Source: an uncultured Schlesneria sp.
GTDB lineage: Bacteria > Planctomycetota > Planctomycetia > Planctomycetales > Planctomycetaceae
Direction: 5' to 3'
Length of the DNA: 64,000 nt
Assembly: GCA_903871875.1 (NCBI GenBank)
Contig: CAIQIR010000066.1
Coordinates: 1-64,000, forward strand
The notes under the pieces: generated by a model
Told to the model about the DNA's origin: nothing
What the model saw: the letters and a program-made list of their open reading frames with translations, nothing else
Databases searched by the model: none
Shown here: in pieces, positions 1 to 9,528 of the stretch
Layout of the letters: every line of letters starts with the position of its first letter
How positions within the stretch are numbered: the first letter of the stretch is position 1
Program-made: the position numbers and the translations under genes

Positions 1-558
1 GGCCGACAATTGAAGCCCATCAATCAACCCCCGATCGCGTGCTGATCGCAAACGACTGGTGATGACACAGGCCACCGCCAGGGGACCATTCAACGAGGAC
101 TTGACGCGGACTTCATCCGCAGGAGACACATCGCGCAAGACTGTTCCCAAGTCGGGCAGATTTCGCAACCGTTGCATCGTGGCAAAGGGGAACACAATGG
201 TCCAACCAATGATTTCCCGCACGAGCGATCGATCCGCAGCCAGCCAGACACTCGATTGCCGAGCGAGATTTCGGCACTCGTTGACAATGCTGCCCCACTG
301 CTTGCGCCCCTCCCAGAAACGGTCGTAAGACGAATTGGTACGGAACACCAGCAACAGGCCTAAGGCTGTACCGACCAGCGCATGGCCGGTCGAAGGAATC
401 ACCAGGCTTCGACAGAACCCAGGACCGTAGTGATACAAGGCAACGACGACGGCGGACCAGACGACGGTGGCCATCACCCGTCCCAGGATCTCGCGCACGA
501 GTGATCCTTCGATGTCGAACAGATGGCTGGTCCATCGACGAGGATTATACGACGTCAT
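1..558 (-). CDS. Bestrophin-like (UPF0187) anion channel, N-terminal part, runs off window edge
   Basis: A 186-codon open frame starts at ATG 558 on the minus strand and leaves the window at base 1, so only the N-terminal part is visible. Residues 72-89 (FRTNSSYDRFWEGRKQWG) followed by a VNECRNLARQ-type block are characteristic of the bacterial bestrophin/UPF0187 family, predicted inner-membrane anion channels. Hydrophobic segments lie at about 28-45 and 58-73. The ATG overlaps the TGA of the upstream beta-propeller gene as ATGA, which suggests translational coupling and fixes the start. The family is known; the exact ion and the physiological role are not shown by the sequence. Confidence 0.85.
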   Translation of the reverse strand, partial: MTSYNPRRWTSHLFDIEGSLVREILGRVMATVVWSAVVVALYHYGPGFCRSLVIPSTGHALVGTALGLLLVFRTNSSYDRFWEGRKQWGSIVNECRNLARQSSVWLAADRSLVREIIGWTIVFPFATMQRLRNLPDLGTVLRDVSPADEVRVKSSLNGPLAVACVITSRLRSARDRGLIDGLQLSA

Positions 559-1847
559 TTCTCGCCGCCCACCTTCTCGATGCGATAGAGGTGTGTCTTG
601 GACCGAAGCACCAGTGACTTACCGGCCACGGCAGGAGAAGCGACAAAACCGGAATCCAGTTTGTTCTCCGCGACTTGTTCAAACTCGCGACTTGCTTTGA
701 AGACCGGAATCGTTCCGTTTTGCGCAAAGCAATAGATCAGGCCATCGGCATACAGCGGTGACGCCCAGTACTCGCCACTGAGACGTTTGGTCCAGATTTC
801 AGTACTGGTCTTCGCATCGAGACATGAGGCGACGCCACCATCATTAATCATGAATAGCAAATCACCGAGCAGAATGGGCGAAGGCCGTTTCGGAGTCGAC
901 TTATTGCTGCGCCACGCCATTCTCTCGGTGATATCCCCCTGGCCTTGAGGAGGGATCGCAATCAGCGGATTGGGACCATCGGCCGTCGTGATATATAGCA
1001 GCCCGTTACCGAAGAGAGGCCGGCCGGCCGCGTTCATTCCCCCATGGCGAACTGTCCAGATCGGATCACCCGTTCGAGGGTCGTAGGCGATGGTCGCCTT
1101 GGCGAAGGGACTGATCAGCAGTTCTCGCCCTTCATCCTGAATCAGGATCGGAGTCGAATACGCTTTCTTCGCGTCGCCGTCGGTCGTTCCGTAATCGATA
1201 TTCCGATCTTTTCTCCAGACCGTTTTTCCGGTCATTTTATCGAGCGCCGTGATGTACTGAACGTCGAACCCGTCAAACGTCAGATACAGCATCCCGTGGT
1301 AAACGACCGGTGATGAACCCGGTCCGCGAAAGTGATCGCATTCCAAGTCACGGCGTTCCCAGATCGTCTGACCGGTTTTCGTGTCGAGACACGCGGTTCC
1401 ATAAGCACCGAAATGAACATAGACCCGCCCTTCTTCGACATACGGCGTGGGCGAAGCAAAGGTGTTCGTCGGATGCGTGACCTGCGGTTCTTTGACTTCG
1501 AACAACTTGATGTTGTGAACGATGGCCCCGGTATCGAAATCGACGCAGACAGCCGACAGTTCGATCGGTTTATCGAGTTTCGGCTTATCGGGCTTTGTGC
1601 CCTGAACCACTTCCGGGGCATTCGTCATCCAGACTTGCTTGCCCCAAATCACGGGACTCGACCAGGCCCGACCAGGCACCGGAGTCTTCCAGACAATCTC
1701 GGGCGAGCCTTCACTGAATGTGACCGGCAACCCTCGTTCGGTCGACGTGCCGTCGCCTCGCGGCCCACGAAACTGGTTCCAGTTTTCGTCGTGGGCAATC
1801 CCCACGCGAGCAGTCAGCACAACCAGCAACAGAATGGCGAATCTCAT
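555..1847 (-). CDS. Secreted PQQ/BamB-type beta-propeller protein
   Basis: A 430-residue protein with an N-terminal signal peptide (MRFAILLLVVLTARVGIA), then WNQFRGPRGDG, the usual opening of planctomycete PQQ-like propellers. Repeated blade signatures (LDTKTGQTIWERR, LDKMTGKTVWRK, YDPRTGDPIWTV, LDAKTSTEIWTK) have the A-W-spaced pattern of PQQ_2 repeats. It is probably periplasmic or surface bound; cofactor binding is not shown. The ORF could begin 14 codons earlier at 1889, but ATG 1847 has GGAAAGAGA upstream and starts the signal peptide, so it is preferred. Its stop overlaps the bestrophin-like start, making a two-gene operon. Confidence 0.82.
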   Translation of the reverse strand: MRFAILLLVVLTARVGIAHDENWNQFRGPRGDGTSTERGLPVTFSEGSPEIVWKTPVPGRAWSSPVIWGKQVWMTNAPEVVQGTKPDKPKLDKPIELSAVCVDFDTGAIVHNIKLFEVKEPQVTHPTNTFASPTPYVEEGRVYVHFGAYGTACLDTKTGQTIWERRDLECDHFRGPGSSPVVYHGMLYLTFDGFDVQYITALDKMTGKTVWRKDRNIDYGTTDGDAKKAYSTPILIQDEGRELLISPFAKATIAYDPRTGDPIWTVRHGGMNAAGRPLFGNGLLYITTADGPNPLIAIPPQGQGDITERMAWRSNKSTPKRPSPILLGDLLFMINDGGVASCLDAKTSTEIWTKRLSGEYWASPLYADGLIYCFAQNGTIPVFKASREFEQVAENKLDSGFVASPAVAGKSLVLRSKTHLYRIEKVGGEK

Positions 1848-2056
1848 AGAAGTCTCTTTCCATGTCAACAGCACAACCGGCGTCTTCACCGTTCATCAGT
1901 ACGGCCATTATCCTGGCACGACAGGCAACACCACAACGACCTTTTGAGAGCAAACTCACTGACGTCCACGAGACGAAATAACATAGCGATTGACGGTGAC
2001 CGCCAACAGGGGACACGGCCCCGCGACCACCAGCGTTAAACGTCTTTGGCCACGCA

Positions 2057-4018
2057 CTATTTAGCCTCGAATCGCCAACGGGCGTCAAATACGTCCGCAA
2101 ACAACACCCGTTCATCGTATCCGCCGCCAGACCGAACGGCGAATTGGATCACGCCAATGTCTCCTAGACGAGAGTAGAGATTGGCATTCGAGTTCTCGAA
2201 ATCGGCTTCGTGAAAGGTGTGCCCCGAATTGACGACGACATACCTTTGCGGATTCAGCGGATTGGGATAGATCAAGGCCAGACCGTGTTCCCCACAGTCA
2301 TACGATTGATCGCAAACCTCGAACCGATCACTGCTCCACTTGATCGGCAACTGGTCGACAAGCTTGGCCAGGAAGACATTCGAACCAGGATCGCCGAACA
2401 GCACCAGATGCTTGTTTTTCAACAGGTCGTCGGTGACGTCCGTGTCGTTGACCACGGGGATCCGGCCCCGCAACCGACGGTCGAATTCACGTTCGAAGCG
2501 ATCAAAGGTCCATTTCGCCCACGCAGCTTGTTGGGGAGACCAGGCCGTTCCCGTGGGCAGCACACACACAAACGGTTGCATGAACGCGTCGTCGATCGGT
2601 CCTTGCAAATCATGGCGTTTATGCAGCGCCTCGTTAGAGGTCTCCGCCGACGCGGCCCGCCCCGATTCAGCCGTGTCCAATCTGGACCAGCCTTCCGCCC
2701 CCTTCCCATACGAGATGCCGGGCGATCGATTCGCCGCCGTATCCAGCGGCAGAGGCGAACTGCCATCGATCACCACCACATCCGCCACCCCTCGCCGAAT
2801 TTGGAACTGGGCGACATTCTTCGTGCGAACCGTCAACGTTTTCGTTGAGGCATCCACGTCCGCTTCGACCACCGTCGCCTCGTAGGGCGTGATCTGTTCT
2901 TCAATGGTCATCCAATCGCATTGAGGGTATTTGAGCGTGTAAGTGATGAATTTCAGCGTGGCGGGTTTGGGGAAGACCGGTCGGCCACGCCGGGTGTGCG
3001 TCGCCAGAAAGGTCATGAATTGCTTTAAACTATCTGGATGAAATTTGTGAGCCGTACCCGGACCAACCAGCAAATCAATCGGCACTCCCAATTCCTGCCC
3101 CTTGGCATGCATGGTTTTTGCCGCAAACAATTGAGGATCCAGTTCGCCGCCATAGCCAATCGTGGGAACGTTGAAAGCGTTCAGAGCATAGTCTTGTGCA
3201 TCATAAATCCGGGTCAGTTTTTGATGCAGCGGACTGAGCGGCGCTGTCAAATGCAGATGGTGAACGGTGTCGACGAACCCTGCACCCGCTCCGACGGCCG
3301 ACCACCGTGACGGATGATGCAGGCCCAGATGCCAGGCTCCCGCACCGCCCATCGAAAACCCGCTCAGCACGATCCGATTTTCGTCGATCTTCACACGCTG
3401 TTTCAGCGCCGCCAATGCTTCGAAGACATCAGACTCACCCGCCCACCGATAGGCGTTATTGGTGCGTCCGAAAACGTCCAGTTGAATCCAGGCCAATTCG
3501 TTCTTTAACGCCTGACCTTCATGCTGATGAATGAAGTTCACTTCGTTCAGCTTGGCATTGCGACCATGCAATTCCACACGCAGCGGCCACCAACGGTTCG
3601 CAGTGGGATCGTAACCGTGGGGGAACGTCACCGCATACGGCTGCACCGAACCATCCACCTCGGAACGGTAGCCGAGAACCGTTGATCCCGTTCGAGGCAG
3701 CCACGAGCTCTTCCCTGCACCAAGTTCGCTCGCCCGTCGCAAACCCAAATCGAGTGCCTCGATCGTCCAGGAAGAAAAATGAGGCTCGAAGAACTCGTGA
3801 TGGCGAACGATCCATTCCGCCGCTTTCGCGAACAGCTCGACATCCACCACCGGTCCCACGTCGTCACGCCCGTGTTTCAGCCGCCCCACCGCTTCATTCA
3901 ACTGATCGAGCTTTTGTTGAATCACAACGGCATCAGCCGGAGAAGGCTCTTGAGCGAATAACGGTGATCGCAGTCCAAGCCACAATACGAGCAAAGCGAA
4001 CGACGAACCGTACGACAT
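2057..4018 (-). CDS. Secreted alpha/beta hydrolase, prolyl-oligopeptidase/esterase type
   Basis: A 653-residue protein with an N-terminal hydrophobic signal (SSFALLVLWLGLRSPLFA). The nucleophile elbow GFSMGG (Ser about 222) follows DENRIVLS, as in S9/PHB-depolymerase-like esterases. A later GPGTAHKFHPDSL segment may carry the catalytic His. The C-terminal third (NSGHTFHEADFENSNANLY, ending in LFADVFDARW) matches planctomycete secreted hydrolases of this layout. ATG 4018 is chosen; TTG 4033 is a less likely start. It is divergent from recQ with about 290 bases between, and 209 bases separate its stop from the beta-propeller start. Substrate is unknown. Confidence 0.75.
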   Translation of the reverse strand: MSYGSSFALLVLWLGLRSPLFAQEPSPADAVVIQQKLDQLNEAVGRLKHGRDDVGPVVDVELFAKAAEWIVRHHEFFEPHFSSWTIEALDLGLRRASELGAGKSSWLPRTGSTVLGYRSEVDGSVQPYAVTFPHGYDPTANRWWPLRVELHGRNAKLNEVNFIHQHEGQALKNELAWIQLDVFGRTNNAYRWAGESDVFEALAALKQRVKIDENRIVLSGFSMGGAGAWHLGLHHPSRWSAVGAGAGFVDTVHHLHLTAPLSPLHQKLTRIYDAQDYALNAFNVPTIGYGGELDPQLFAAKTMHAKGQELGVPIDLLVGPGTAHKFHPDSLKQFMTFLATHTRRGRPVFPKPATLKFITYTLKYPQCDWMTIEEQITPYEATVVEADVDASTKTLTVRTKNVAQFQIRRGVADVVVIDGSSPLPLDTAANRSPGISYGKGAEGWSRLDTAESGRAASAETSNEALHKRHDLQGPIDDAFMQPFVCVLPTGTAWSPQQAAWAKWTFDRFEREFDRRLRGRIPVVNDTDVTDDLLKNKHLVLFGDPGSNVFLAKLVDQLPIKWSSDRFEVCDQSYDCGEHGLALIYPNPLNPQRYVVVNSGHTFHEADFENSNANLYSRLGDIGVIQFAVRSGGGYDERVLFADVFDARWRFEAK

Positions 4019-4309
4019 CGAATGTCCATCCAATCGAGAAAGGAATGTCGCGTGACAAATGCGGCCAGTGTAACATCCCGCCCAGAACTTCGATCACCAC
4101 GTCCGTCGCTTTTTCCAGGACGGAACGAGGTGCGTAATCCACCGCAGAGCCCTCGTCGACCCACAGCTGTCGGTCAACGTCGCTCGCATTTCTACAATTG
4201 CGCCCTTAAGGTCTGTATCATGCCGCGATCAACGAGGAATTCGAGTACCTCATGTACCTCGGCTGGCCTGGATTTTATTTCAATACGTGAACGTTTAGAC
4301 CGAGTCCTC

Positions 4310-6526
4310 ATGACAATGCCTGCCGCCCCTTTGACTTCGCTGACCGACGTCCTTCAGCAATACTGGGGATATGACTCCTTTCGACCGCTCCAGGCCGAAG
4401 CGATGCAGGCGGTGCTGGAACACCGTGATTCCGTGGTGGTGTTGCCGACCGGAGGCGGAAAGTCGATTTGCTTTCAAGCGCCCGCGATGGCCATGCCGGG
4501 ATTGGCCGTCGTCGTCTCGCCGCTGATCTCATTGATGAAAGATCAGGTCGATGCGTTGACCGAATGCGGGATTTCGGCCGCTTGCATCAACAGTTCGATG
4601 AGTAACGCGGAACGACTGCAGGTGGCCAATTTGATTCGAGCCGGCCGTCTGAAATTGCTCTACGTGGCGCCCGAACGGCTTTGCACCGAGAAGATGCTGG
4701 ACTTTCTGGAATCGATCCAAGTCTCGTTCTTCGCCATCGACGAAGCGCATTGCATTAGTGCCTGGGGCCACGATTTTCGACCGGAATACCGCATGCTTCA
4801 GCAACTGCGGATTCGCTTTCCGGGTATCGGCGTGCATGCTTACACCGCGACCGCGACTGAGCATGTCCGGCAAGATATTTCGACTCAGTTGGGACTGCGA
4901 GACCCGGAATGGCTGATTGGTTCGTTCGACCGCCCCAACCTGATCTATCGCGTGCAGCGCAAAAGCGACGTCCAAAAACAGGTTCGAGCGGTGATTGATG
5001 CGCACCCCGGCGAATCGGGAATCGTGTACTGCATTTCCCGGCGGGAAGTGGATGAATTGGCCCAGCTATTGGTCCGAGCGGGCTACAAGACTCGCCCTTA
5101 TCACGCAGGACTGCCGGATACAGACCGCATTAAACATCAGGACGAATTCCTTAACGAAGACACCCAAATCATCGTCGCGACCGTGGCCTTTGGCATGGGG
5201 ATCGACAAATCGAACGTCAGATACGTCATTCACACCGGTGCCCCGAAATCGCTGGAACATTATCAACAGGAGACAGGCCGAGCAGGTCGCGATGGACTGG
5301 AGGCCGAATGCTGGCTGTTGTGGTCGTCGTCCAATTTCATCACCTGGCGCAAGATGCAAGAGGAACTGCCGGAAGAGGCCAAAAATCATGCCCTGGAATG
5401 CTTGAAAGGGATCGAGCGGTTTTGCACGGGAATCGTCTGCCGCCATAAGGCGCTGGTGGAACATTTCGATCAAGCGTACGAGACCCCCAATTGTAACGCG
5501 TGCGACGTTTGTCTCGATCAGCTTGATCTTGTTTCCGAACCGCTGGTCATCGGACAAAAGATTCTGTCATGCATCGTACGCGTCAAAGAAAGCTTCGGAG
5601 CCGACTATGTGGCCCAGGTGCTGGTCGGTTCGAAAGAAGCGCGCATCCTCGACAACGGTCACGATGAATTGTCGACCTATGGACTGCTGAAGGAAGAACG
5701 AAAGGAAGCCGTTCGCGATTGGATCGAACAACTGGGCTCGCAGGGATTCATCGAACGCGTCGGCGAGTACAACACGCTCAGCGTCACCACCGCTGGCTGG
5801 AAACTACTAAAAGGGCAAGCCGACGTACGGTTGCTGAAACCCTCGAAGAAAAAATCGGCGAGCGAGCGAAGCACCAAGATCGAACTCACGTCGTGGGAGG
5901 GCGTCGATCGCGCTCTGTTCGAGGTGCTGCGAGGACTGCGTCGCCGCGTGGCCGAAGAACATGGCGTCGCTCCGTTCATCGTTTTCGCTGACACAACACT
6001 GCGTGATCTAGCCCGCCGTCGCCCGACATCGCTAGTCAATTTCCGACAGGTGCATGGGATTGGCGAAAAGAAAACCGCGGACTTCGGTTCGCTGTTCATC
6101 GACGTTATTCGTGATCATTGTGAGCAACAGCAGTTGACCACGGATGTGTCGGCCCAATCCGAGTCGACTCCACGGCCAAAAGCCAGCCCTGCGGCGAAGC
6201 CAGCCGCGGCGAAGGACGCCTTGTCACTGTCCTCGGCAAAACAACTCGCTTTCGATTTATTCAAAACAGGGAAATCCATCGAGCAAGTCGCGGAAGCGAC
6301 ATCGCGATCGGTGTCCACGGCCCACGATTACTTGATTGACTACCTTGGAGTCACAGTCCAGGAAGACCCGGCGCCGTGGGTGACCGAAGCAGAATTCGCG
6401 CGAATTCGCGAAGCGGCTCAAACGGTCGGACTGGAACGCTTGAAACCGATTTTTGACGAACTCAACCAGACGATTCCGTACGACCAGATTCGGATTGCAG
6501 TCGCCTGTCTGCGGAATTCCATTTGA
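4310..6526 (+). CDS. recQ: ATP-dependent DNA helicase RecQ
   Basis: A 738-residue RecQ-family 3'-5' DNA helicase used in recombination and fork repair. Visible in order: Walker A PTGGGKS (about 46-52), DEAH box IDEAHCISAWGHDFRP, motif VI QETGRAGRDG, the RecQ zinc-binding module (CRHKALVEHF then CNACDVC), the winged-helix RQC domain, an HRDC domain (about 530-600), and a C-terminal HTH_40-type helix (AKQLAFDLFKTGKSIEQVAE). The frame is open from 4022, but the first 96 codons show no RecQ homology, so ATG 4310 (or 4316) directly before the helicase domain is preferred. It is monocistronic. Confidence 0.96.
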   Translation: MTMPAAPLTSLTDVLQQYWGYDSFRPLQAEAMQAVLEHRDSVVVLPTGGGKSICFQAPAMAMPGLAVVVSPLISLMKDQVDALTECGISAACINSSMSNAERLQVANLIRAGRLKLLYVAPERLCTEKMLDFLESIQVSFFAIDEAHCISAWGHDFRPEYRMLQQLRIRFPGIGVHAYTATATEHVRQDISTQLGLRDPEWLIGSFDRPNLIYRVQRKSDVQKQVRAVIDAHPGESGIVYCISRREVDELAQLLVRAGYKTRPYHAGLPDTDRIKHQDEFLNEDTQIIVATVAFGMGIDKSNVRYVIHTGAPKSLEHYQQETGRAGRDGLEAECWLLWSSSNFITWRKMQEELPEEAKNHALECLKGIERFCTGIVCRHKALVEHFDQAYETPNCNACDVCLDQLDLVSEPLVIGQKILSCIVRVKESFGADYVAQVLVGSKEARILDNGHDELSTYGLLKEERKEAVRDWIEQLGSQGFIERVGEYNTLSVTTAGWKLLKGQADVRLLKPSKKKSASERSTKIELTSWEGVDRALFEVLRGLRRRVAEEHGVAPFIVFADTTLRDLARRRPTSLVNFRQVHGIGEKKTADFGSLFIDVIRDHCEQQQLTTDVSAQSESTPRPKASPAAKPAAAKDALSLSSAKQLAFDLFKTGKSIEQVAEATSRSVSTAHDYLIDYLGVTVQEDPAPWVTEAEFARIREAAQTVGLERLKPIFDELNQTIPYDQIRIAVACLRNSI

Positions 6527-6646
6527 GACACGCGTCCAAGAAACGGGTGCCCACCCGCGGCACGGTGAAACACTGGAGTTTTTTGACACAAAAGCCGAGC
6601 TTCAGTTGGCATTAATCATCAATATTTCAGGTTCTTTTTGCTGATC

Positions 6647-6679
6647 AACGAGTCCAAGACCCAGGAACGAGTCCAAGAC
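6647..6679. repeat. 14-bp direct repeat upstream of blaI-like gene
   Basis: AACGAGTCCAAGAC occurs at 6647-6660 and again at 6666-6679, a 19-base period. It lies in the 337-base gap between recQ and the BlaI-like gene. It could be a regulator-binding pair or a small duplication. Confidence 0.6.
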
Positions 6680-6766
6680 TGATTCGACCTGCCTGTTTTT
6701 CCAAAAGTTGATGGTAGTTTTTCTGTTGGCGATTAATATTTGTCACGTGTCCAGAACCGAAAAATT

Positions 6767-6819
6767 TTGGCGTTTTTCGCCAAGACTAGTTGACATTGGC
6801 AGACATCACGTCTTATTGT
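6767..6819 (+). promoter_or_regulatory. Candidate promoter with adjacent inverted repeat for the BlaI/M56 operon
   Basis: A perfect -35 box TTGACA at 6790-6795 is followed after 18 bases by TATTGT (6814-6819). Just upstream is the inverted repeat TTGGCG-N5-CGCCAA (6767-6783). BlaI-family repressors bind dyad operators at their own promoters, so this dyad is a plausible operator, though it does not match the staphylococcal TACA/TGTA operator. The rest of the 6527-6863 gap shows only the direct repeat listed separately. Confidence 0.45.
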
Positions 6820-6863
6820 AATGCCTACTCGACGTCGTCCTTCTTTTTTATGTGAAAGAACTT

Positions 6864-7253
6864 ATGGCACGAACACCGCAAGACATCACCGATGCTGAAC
6901 TGGCTGTGATCAATCTCCTTTGGGAACGAGGCCGTACAACGGTTCGTGATCTGACGGATACTCTGTATCCGGGCGGCACGGGTGCCCATTACGCGACCGT
7001 GCAAAAATTGTTAGAGCGACTCGAGCTGAAGAAGTTCGTGAAACGAGATCGCAAGCCTTGGCCACATCAGTTCGAACCGAAGATTGATCGTGAAGAATTG
7101 ATCGGTCGACGGTTGCAAGCCACTGCCGACAAATTGTGCGAGGGTTCACTCGCGCCATTGTTGTCGCACTTGGTCAAAGTCAAACTCAACCCTGACCAAC
7201 TGAGTTCATTGCGCGATCTACTCGACGATCTGGACAAAGAAAAAGGTCGGTAA
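6864..7253 (+). CDS. BlaI/MecI-family winged-helix repressor
   Basis: A 129-residue protein. It starts ARTPQDITDAELAVINLLWE, the usual BlaI opening, and has a winged-helix core with the pattern HYATVQKLLERLELKKFV that contacts DNA in this family. A C-terminal helical region (about 85-129) should mediate dimerisation and carry the protease-sensitive site. ATG 6864 is preferred over GTG 6852 because the family normally begins at this residue. It precedes the M56 peptidase gene by 100 bases on the same strand, the classic repressor/sensor-protease pairing. Regulon is unknown; it may autoregulate through the dyad at 6767. Confidence 0.9.
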   Translation: MARTPQDITDAELAVINLLWERGRTTVRDLTDTLYPGGTGAHYATVQKLLERLELKKFVKRDRKPWPHQFEPKIDREELIGRRLQATADKLCEGSLAPLLSHLVKVKLNPDQLSSLRDLLDDLDKEKGR

Positions 7254-7353
7254 TCGATAAGTCTGATTCGGGCCGGTGACATTCGTTCTCGGCCCTTTTT
7301 TGCGACCCGTGTCTCCGTGAACCACATCGCCTGTCTATGGGCCGGAGGGCGTC

Positions 7354-9477
7354 GTGCATTCGTTTCTCGAAATCGCGCTCATCAACGCTGTCATGATCGT
7401 ACCCCTCGCGTTTGTTGCTGCGAGCGCGGGTCGATCGTTTCGCCGCCCGGCGCTCGCGCATCTGTTATGGGTCATCGTGCTCGTCAAGTTGTTGACGCCG
7501 CCCGTCTGGCAAATTCCTCTGCTCGACCGCGAATGGCTGACGGCCACCAGTCGTCATTTTGTCCCTCCCCTGTTGCTGGAAGCCGATCGATTTGTCGAGT
7601 TCGACACGATCGAGGAACTGAATCGGTTTAAGAACGATCAGTTGCTTCGTAAAGAAAGCGATGCCTCGGCGATCGCTTCGCAACCGGGGTCTCGACCGCG
7701 CACATTGGCAGAGCAAGAGAAACGAATTCCGATCCGACGAAACTCGACTTTGGCGATCATCAACAACTGGCTTCGTAGCGAGGCGCTGCCGCAATTGATG
7801 GCGTCCTGCTTGATGACCGTCTGGGGGATCGGAGCCCTGGCCTGGTTCTGTATTCAAGGTTTTCGTTGTGTCAAATTTCGGTGGTCTCTGGCCAGCGGAA
7901 CGCCTGCGGGATCTGAACTTCAACAGTTCGCGAACCAGTTGGCAAAACGGTTAGGTTTGAAGAGTTCTCCCGAAGTCTGGTTGATGCCAGGCGTCATGTC
8001 ACCCATGCTGTGGGGGAATGGCCAATCGACGCTGCTCATTTTTCCCGAGCAGCTACTGGATCGGCTGGATGAACAGGCCACCGGAACACTGCTGACTCAC
8101 GAGTTGGCCCATTTCCGCCGTAAAGACCATTGGGTGAGAATCCTGAGCCTGATGGCGACCGGGTTCTTCTGGTGGCATCCTGTGGTCTGGTGGGCTCGTC
8201 GTGAGATTGAAGTCGTTGAAGAAGAATGCTGCGATGCGTTGGTGCTGAAGTCTGTGACATCACCACCCAAGTGCTACGCAGAAGCGATTCTGGAAACGAT
8301 CGATTTCCTGGCCGAATACCAATTGAGGTTGCCGCCTTTGGGAACGGGATTGGGCCAGTTTCCGTTTATACGCCAACGCTTGACCTGGATCATGCGCGGC
8401 CCGCGCAAACAGGACTTTGGCTACTGTGGTCGCCTGCTGTGTCTGGTGCTGGCCTGTAATCTTCCGTTGCAACCGACCTGGCTGGCAGCCCGCGCGCCGG
8501 AACCCGCGTTGCCCGACGAGCCTCCGCGAATTGAGCTGACGCCACAAATTCAATCGCCCGACAGCGATTCAGACCTCGGCATCCCCACTAGCCTCACAAT
8601 GTCCACTCTGCCTGCCGATCCCGAATCAACGATCATTCCCCCGCGATGGAACGGTCTCGGCATCCAATCGCATTCTTACGACAAGCGATTTGTTGTCCTG
8701 GGCAACAAATCGACCCAAATTCTGCTCGACCTGGAGACGGGCCGCGATTTCGATCTGAGCCCCTTCGACATCACTTCGATCGCATTCTCACCGAACACGA
8801 ATCAGTTCGTGACCATCGACGGTGACCGATTTCTGCGATTGTGGAATGCAGAAACCTGTGACGTCATTCAAACGTGGCAGGTTCCAGGCGGCCCGTCCAA
8901 ATCGGTCGATGTCTCGGTCGATGCCCGCTGGATTGTCACGGGCGGACACGACGGTGTCACACGCATCTGGAGTGCGGCGAATCAGCGTCCCTTCCGCGAA
9001 CTGCCCCGCGAATTGGCACCCGTCAATTGCGTTCGGTTTTCACCCGATGGGAACCTGCTGGCCGTGGCGACTGGCGACTGGATGACGCCTCAGATGGGTC
9101 GAATCGCGTTGTTCAACGTCGGTCCGTGGTCCGAACGCATTTCCATGAACTGGAACTCGCCCGCAGCTGCTGTCGCATTCCGTGCCGATGGTCAATCTCT
9201 GACGAGCGGCGATTGGCAAGGACGGATCGCCCGCTGGAGCATTGAGACTGGCGAACTGCTGGGATTGGCGAGTGGCCAGAAAGACTTGATCGCCACGGCG
9301 GAATTCTCCCCCAGCGGATCGCCGTTGGCGGAGATTGAAGTCCCCGATCTCAATCCCGACACCCCATGGGGCGACGTCGCACCACGTGAACCGTCCCATT
9401 GGTTCTTTAACAGCTGGCCGTTGACCAGCCCAGTCGGTTCGATCGTGACACCAAAGTCGACTCCGACCCCACCTTGA
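7354..9477 (+). CDS. M56 (BlaR1-type) membrane metallopeptidase fused to WD40 repeats
   Basis: A 707-residue protein. N-terminal membrane segments (about 4-25, 33-50, 148-168) precede the M56 zinc peptidase core with HELAH at 249-253 and the third-ligand region EEECCDALV at about 289-297; another hydrophobic segment follows at about 358-378. After a Pro-rich linker, residues about 430-650 contain WD40-like blades (SIAFSPNTNQFVTIDGDRF, TGGHDGVTRIWS, NCVRFSPDGNLLAVATGDW, AVAFRADGQSLTSGDWQGR). GTG 7354 is chosen because GGAGGG lies 4 bases upstream. Classical BlaR1 has a beta-lactam-binding C-terminal sensor; here a propeller sits in that place, so the signal is probably different. It pairs with the BlaI-like repressor upstream. 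Confidence 0.88.
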   Translation: MHSFLEIALINAVMIVPLAFVAASAGRSFRRPALAHLLWVIVLVKLLTPPVWQIPLLDREWLTATSRHFVPPLLLEADRFVEFDTIEELNRFKNDQLLRKESDASAIASQPGSRPRTLAEQEKRIPIRRNSTLAIINNWLRSEALPQLMASCLMTVWGIGALAWFCIQGFRCVKFRWSLASGTPAGSELQQFANQLAKRLGLKSSPEVWLMPGVMSPMLWGNGQSTLLIFPEQLLDRLDEQATGTLLTHELAHFRRKDHWVRILSLMATGFFWWHPVVWWARREIEVVEEECCDALVLKSVTSPPKCYAEAILETIDFLAEYQLRLPPLGTGLGQFPFIRQRLTWIMRGPRKQDFGYCGRLLCLVLACNLPLQPTWLAARAPEPALPDEPPRIELTPQIQSPDSDSDLGIPTSLTMSTLPADPESTIIPPRWNGLGIQSHSYDKRFVVLGNKSTQILLDLETGRDFDLSPFDITSIAFSPNTNQFVTIDGDRFLRLWNAETCDVIQTWQVPGGPSKSVDVSVDARWIVTGGHDGVTRIWSAANQRPFRELPRELAPVNCVRFSPDGNLLAVATGDWMTPQMGRIALFNVGPWSERISMNWNSPAAAVAFRADGQSLTSGDWQGRIARWSIETGELLGLASGQKDLIATAEFSPSGSPLAEIEVPDLNPDTPWGDVAPREPSHWFFNSWPLTSPVGSIVTPKSTPTPP

Positions 9478-9528
9478 GTTCGACTCTTTCGTCACCGCAG
9501 CCACGGCGATGACCCAGAAGATTTCTCC

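Noticed and set aside
4022-4309. 96-codon N-terminal extension of RecQ
   Set aside because: No RecQ homology; it covers the divergent promoter region, and two ATGs start exactly at the helicase domain.
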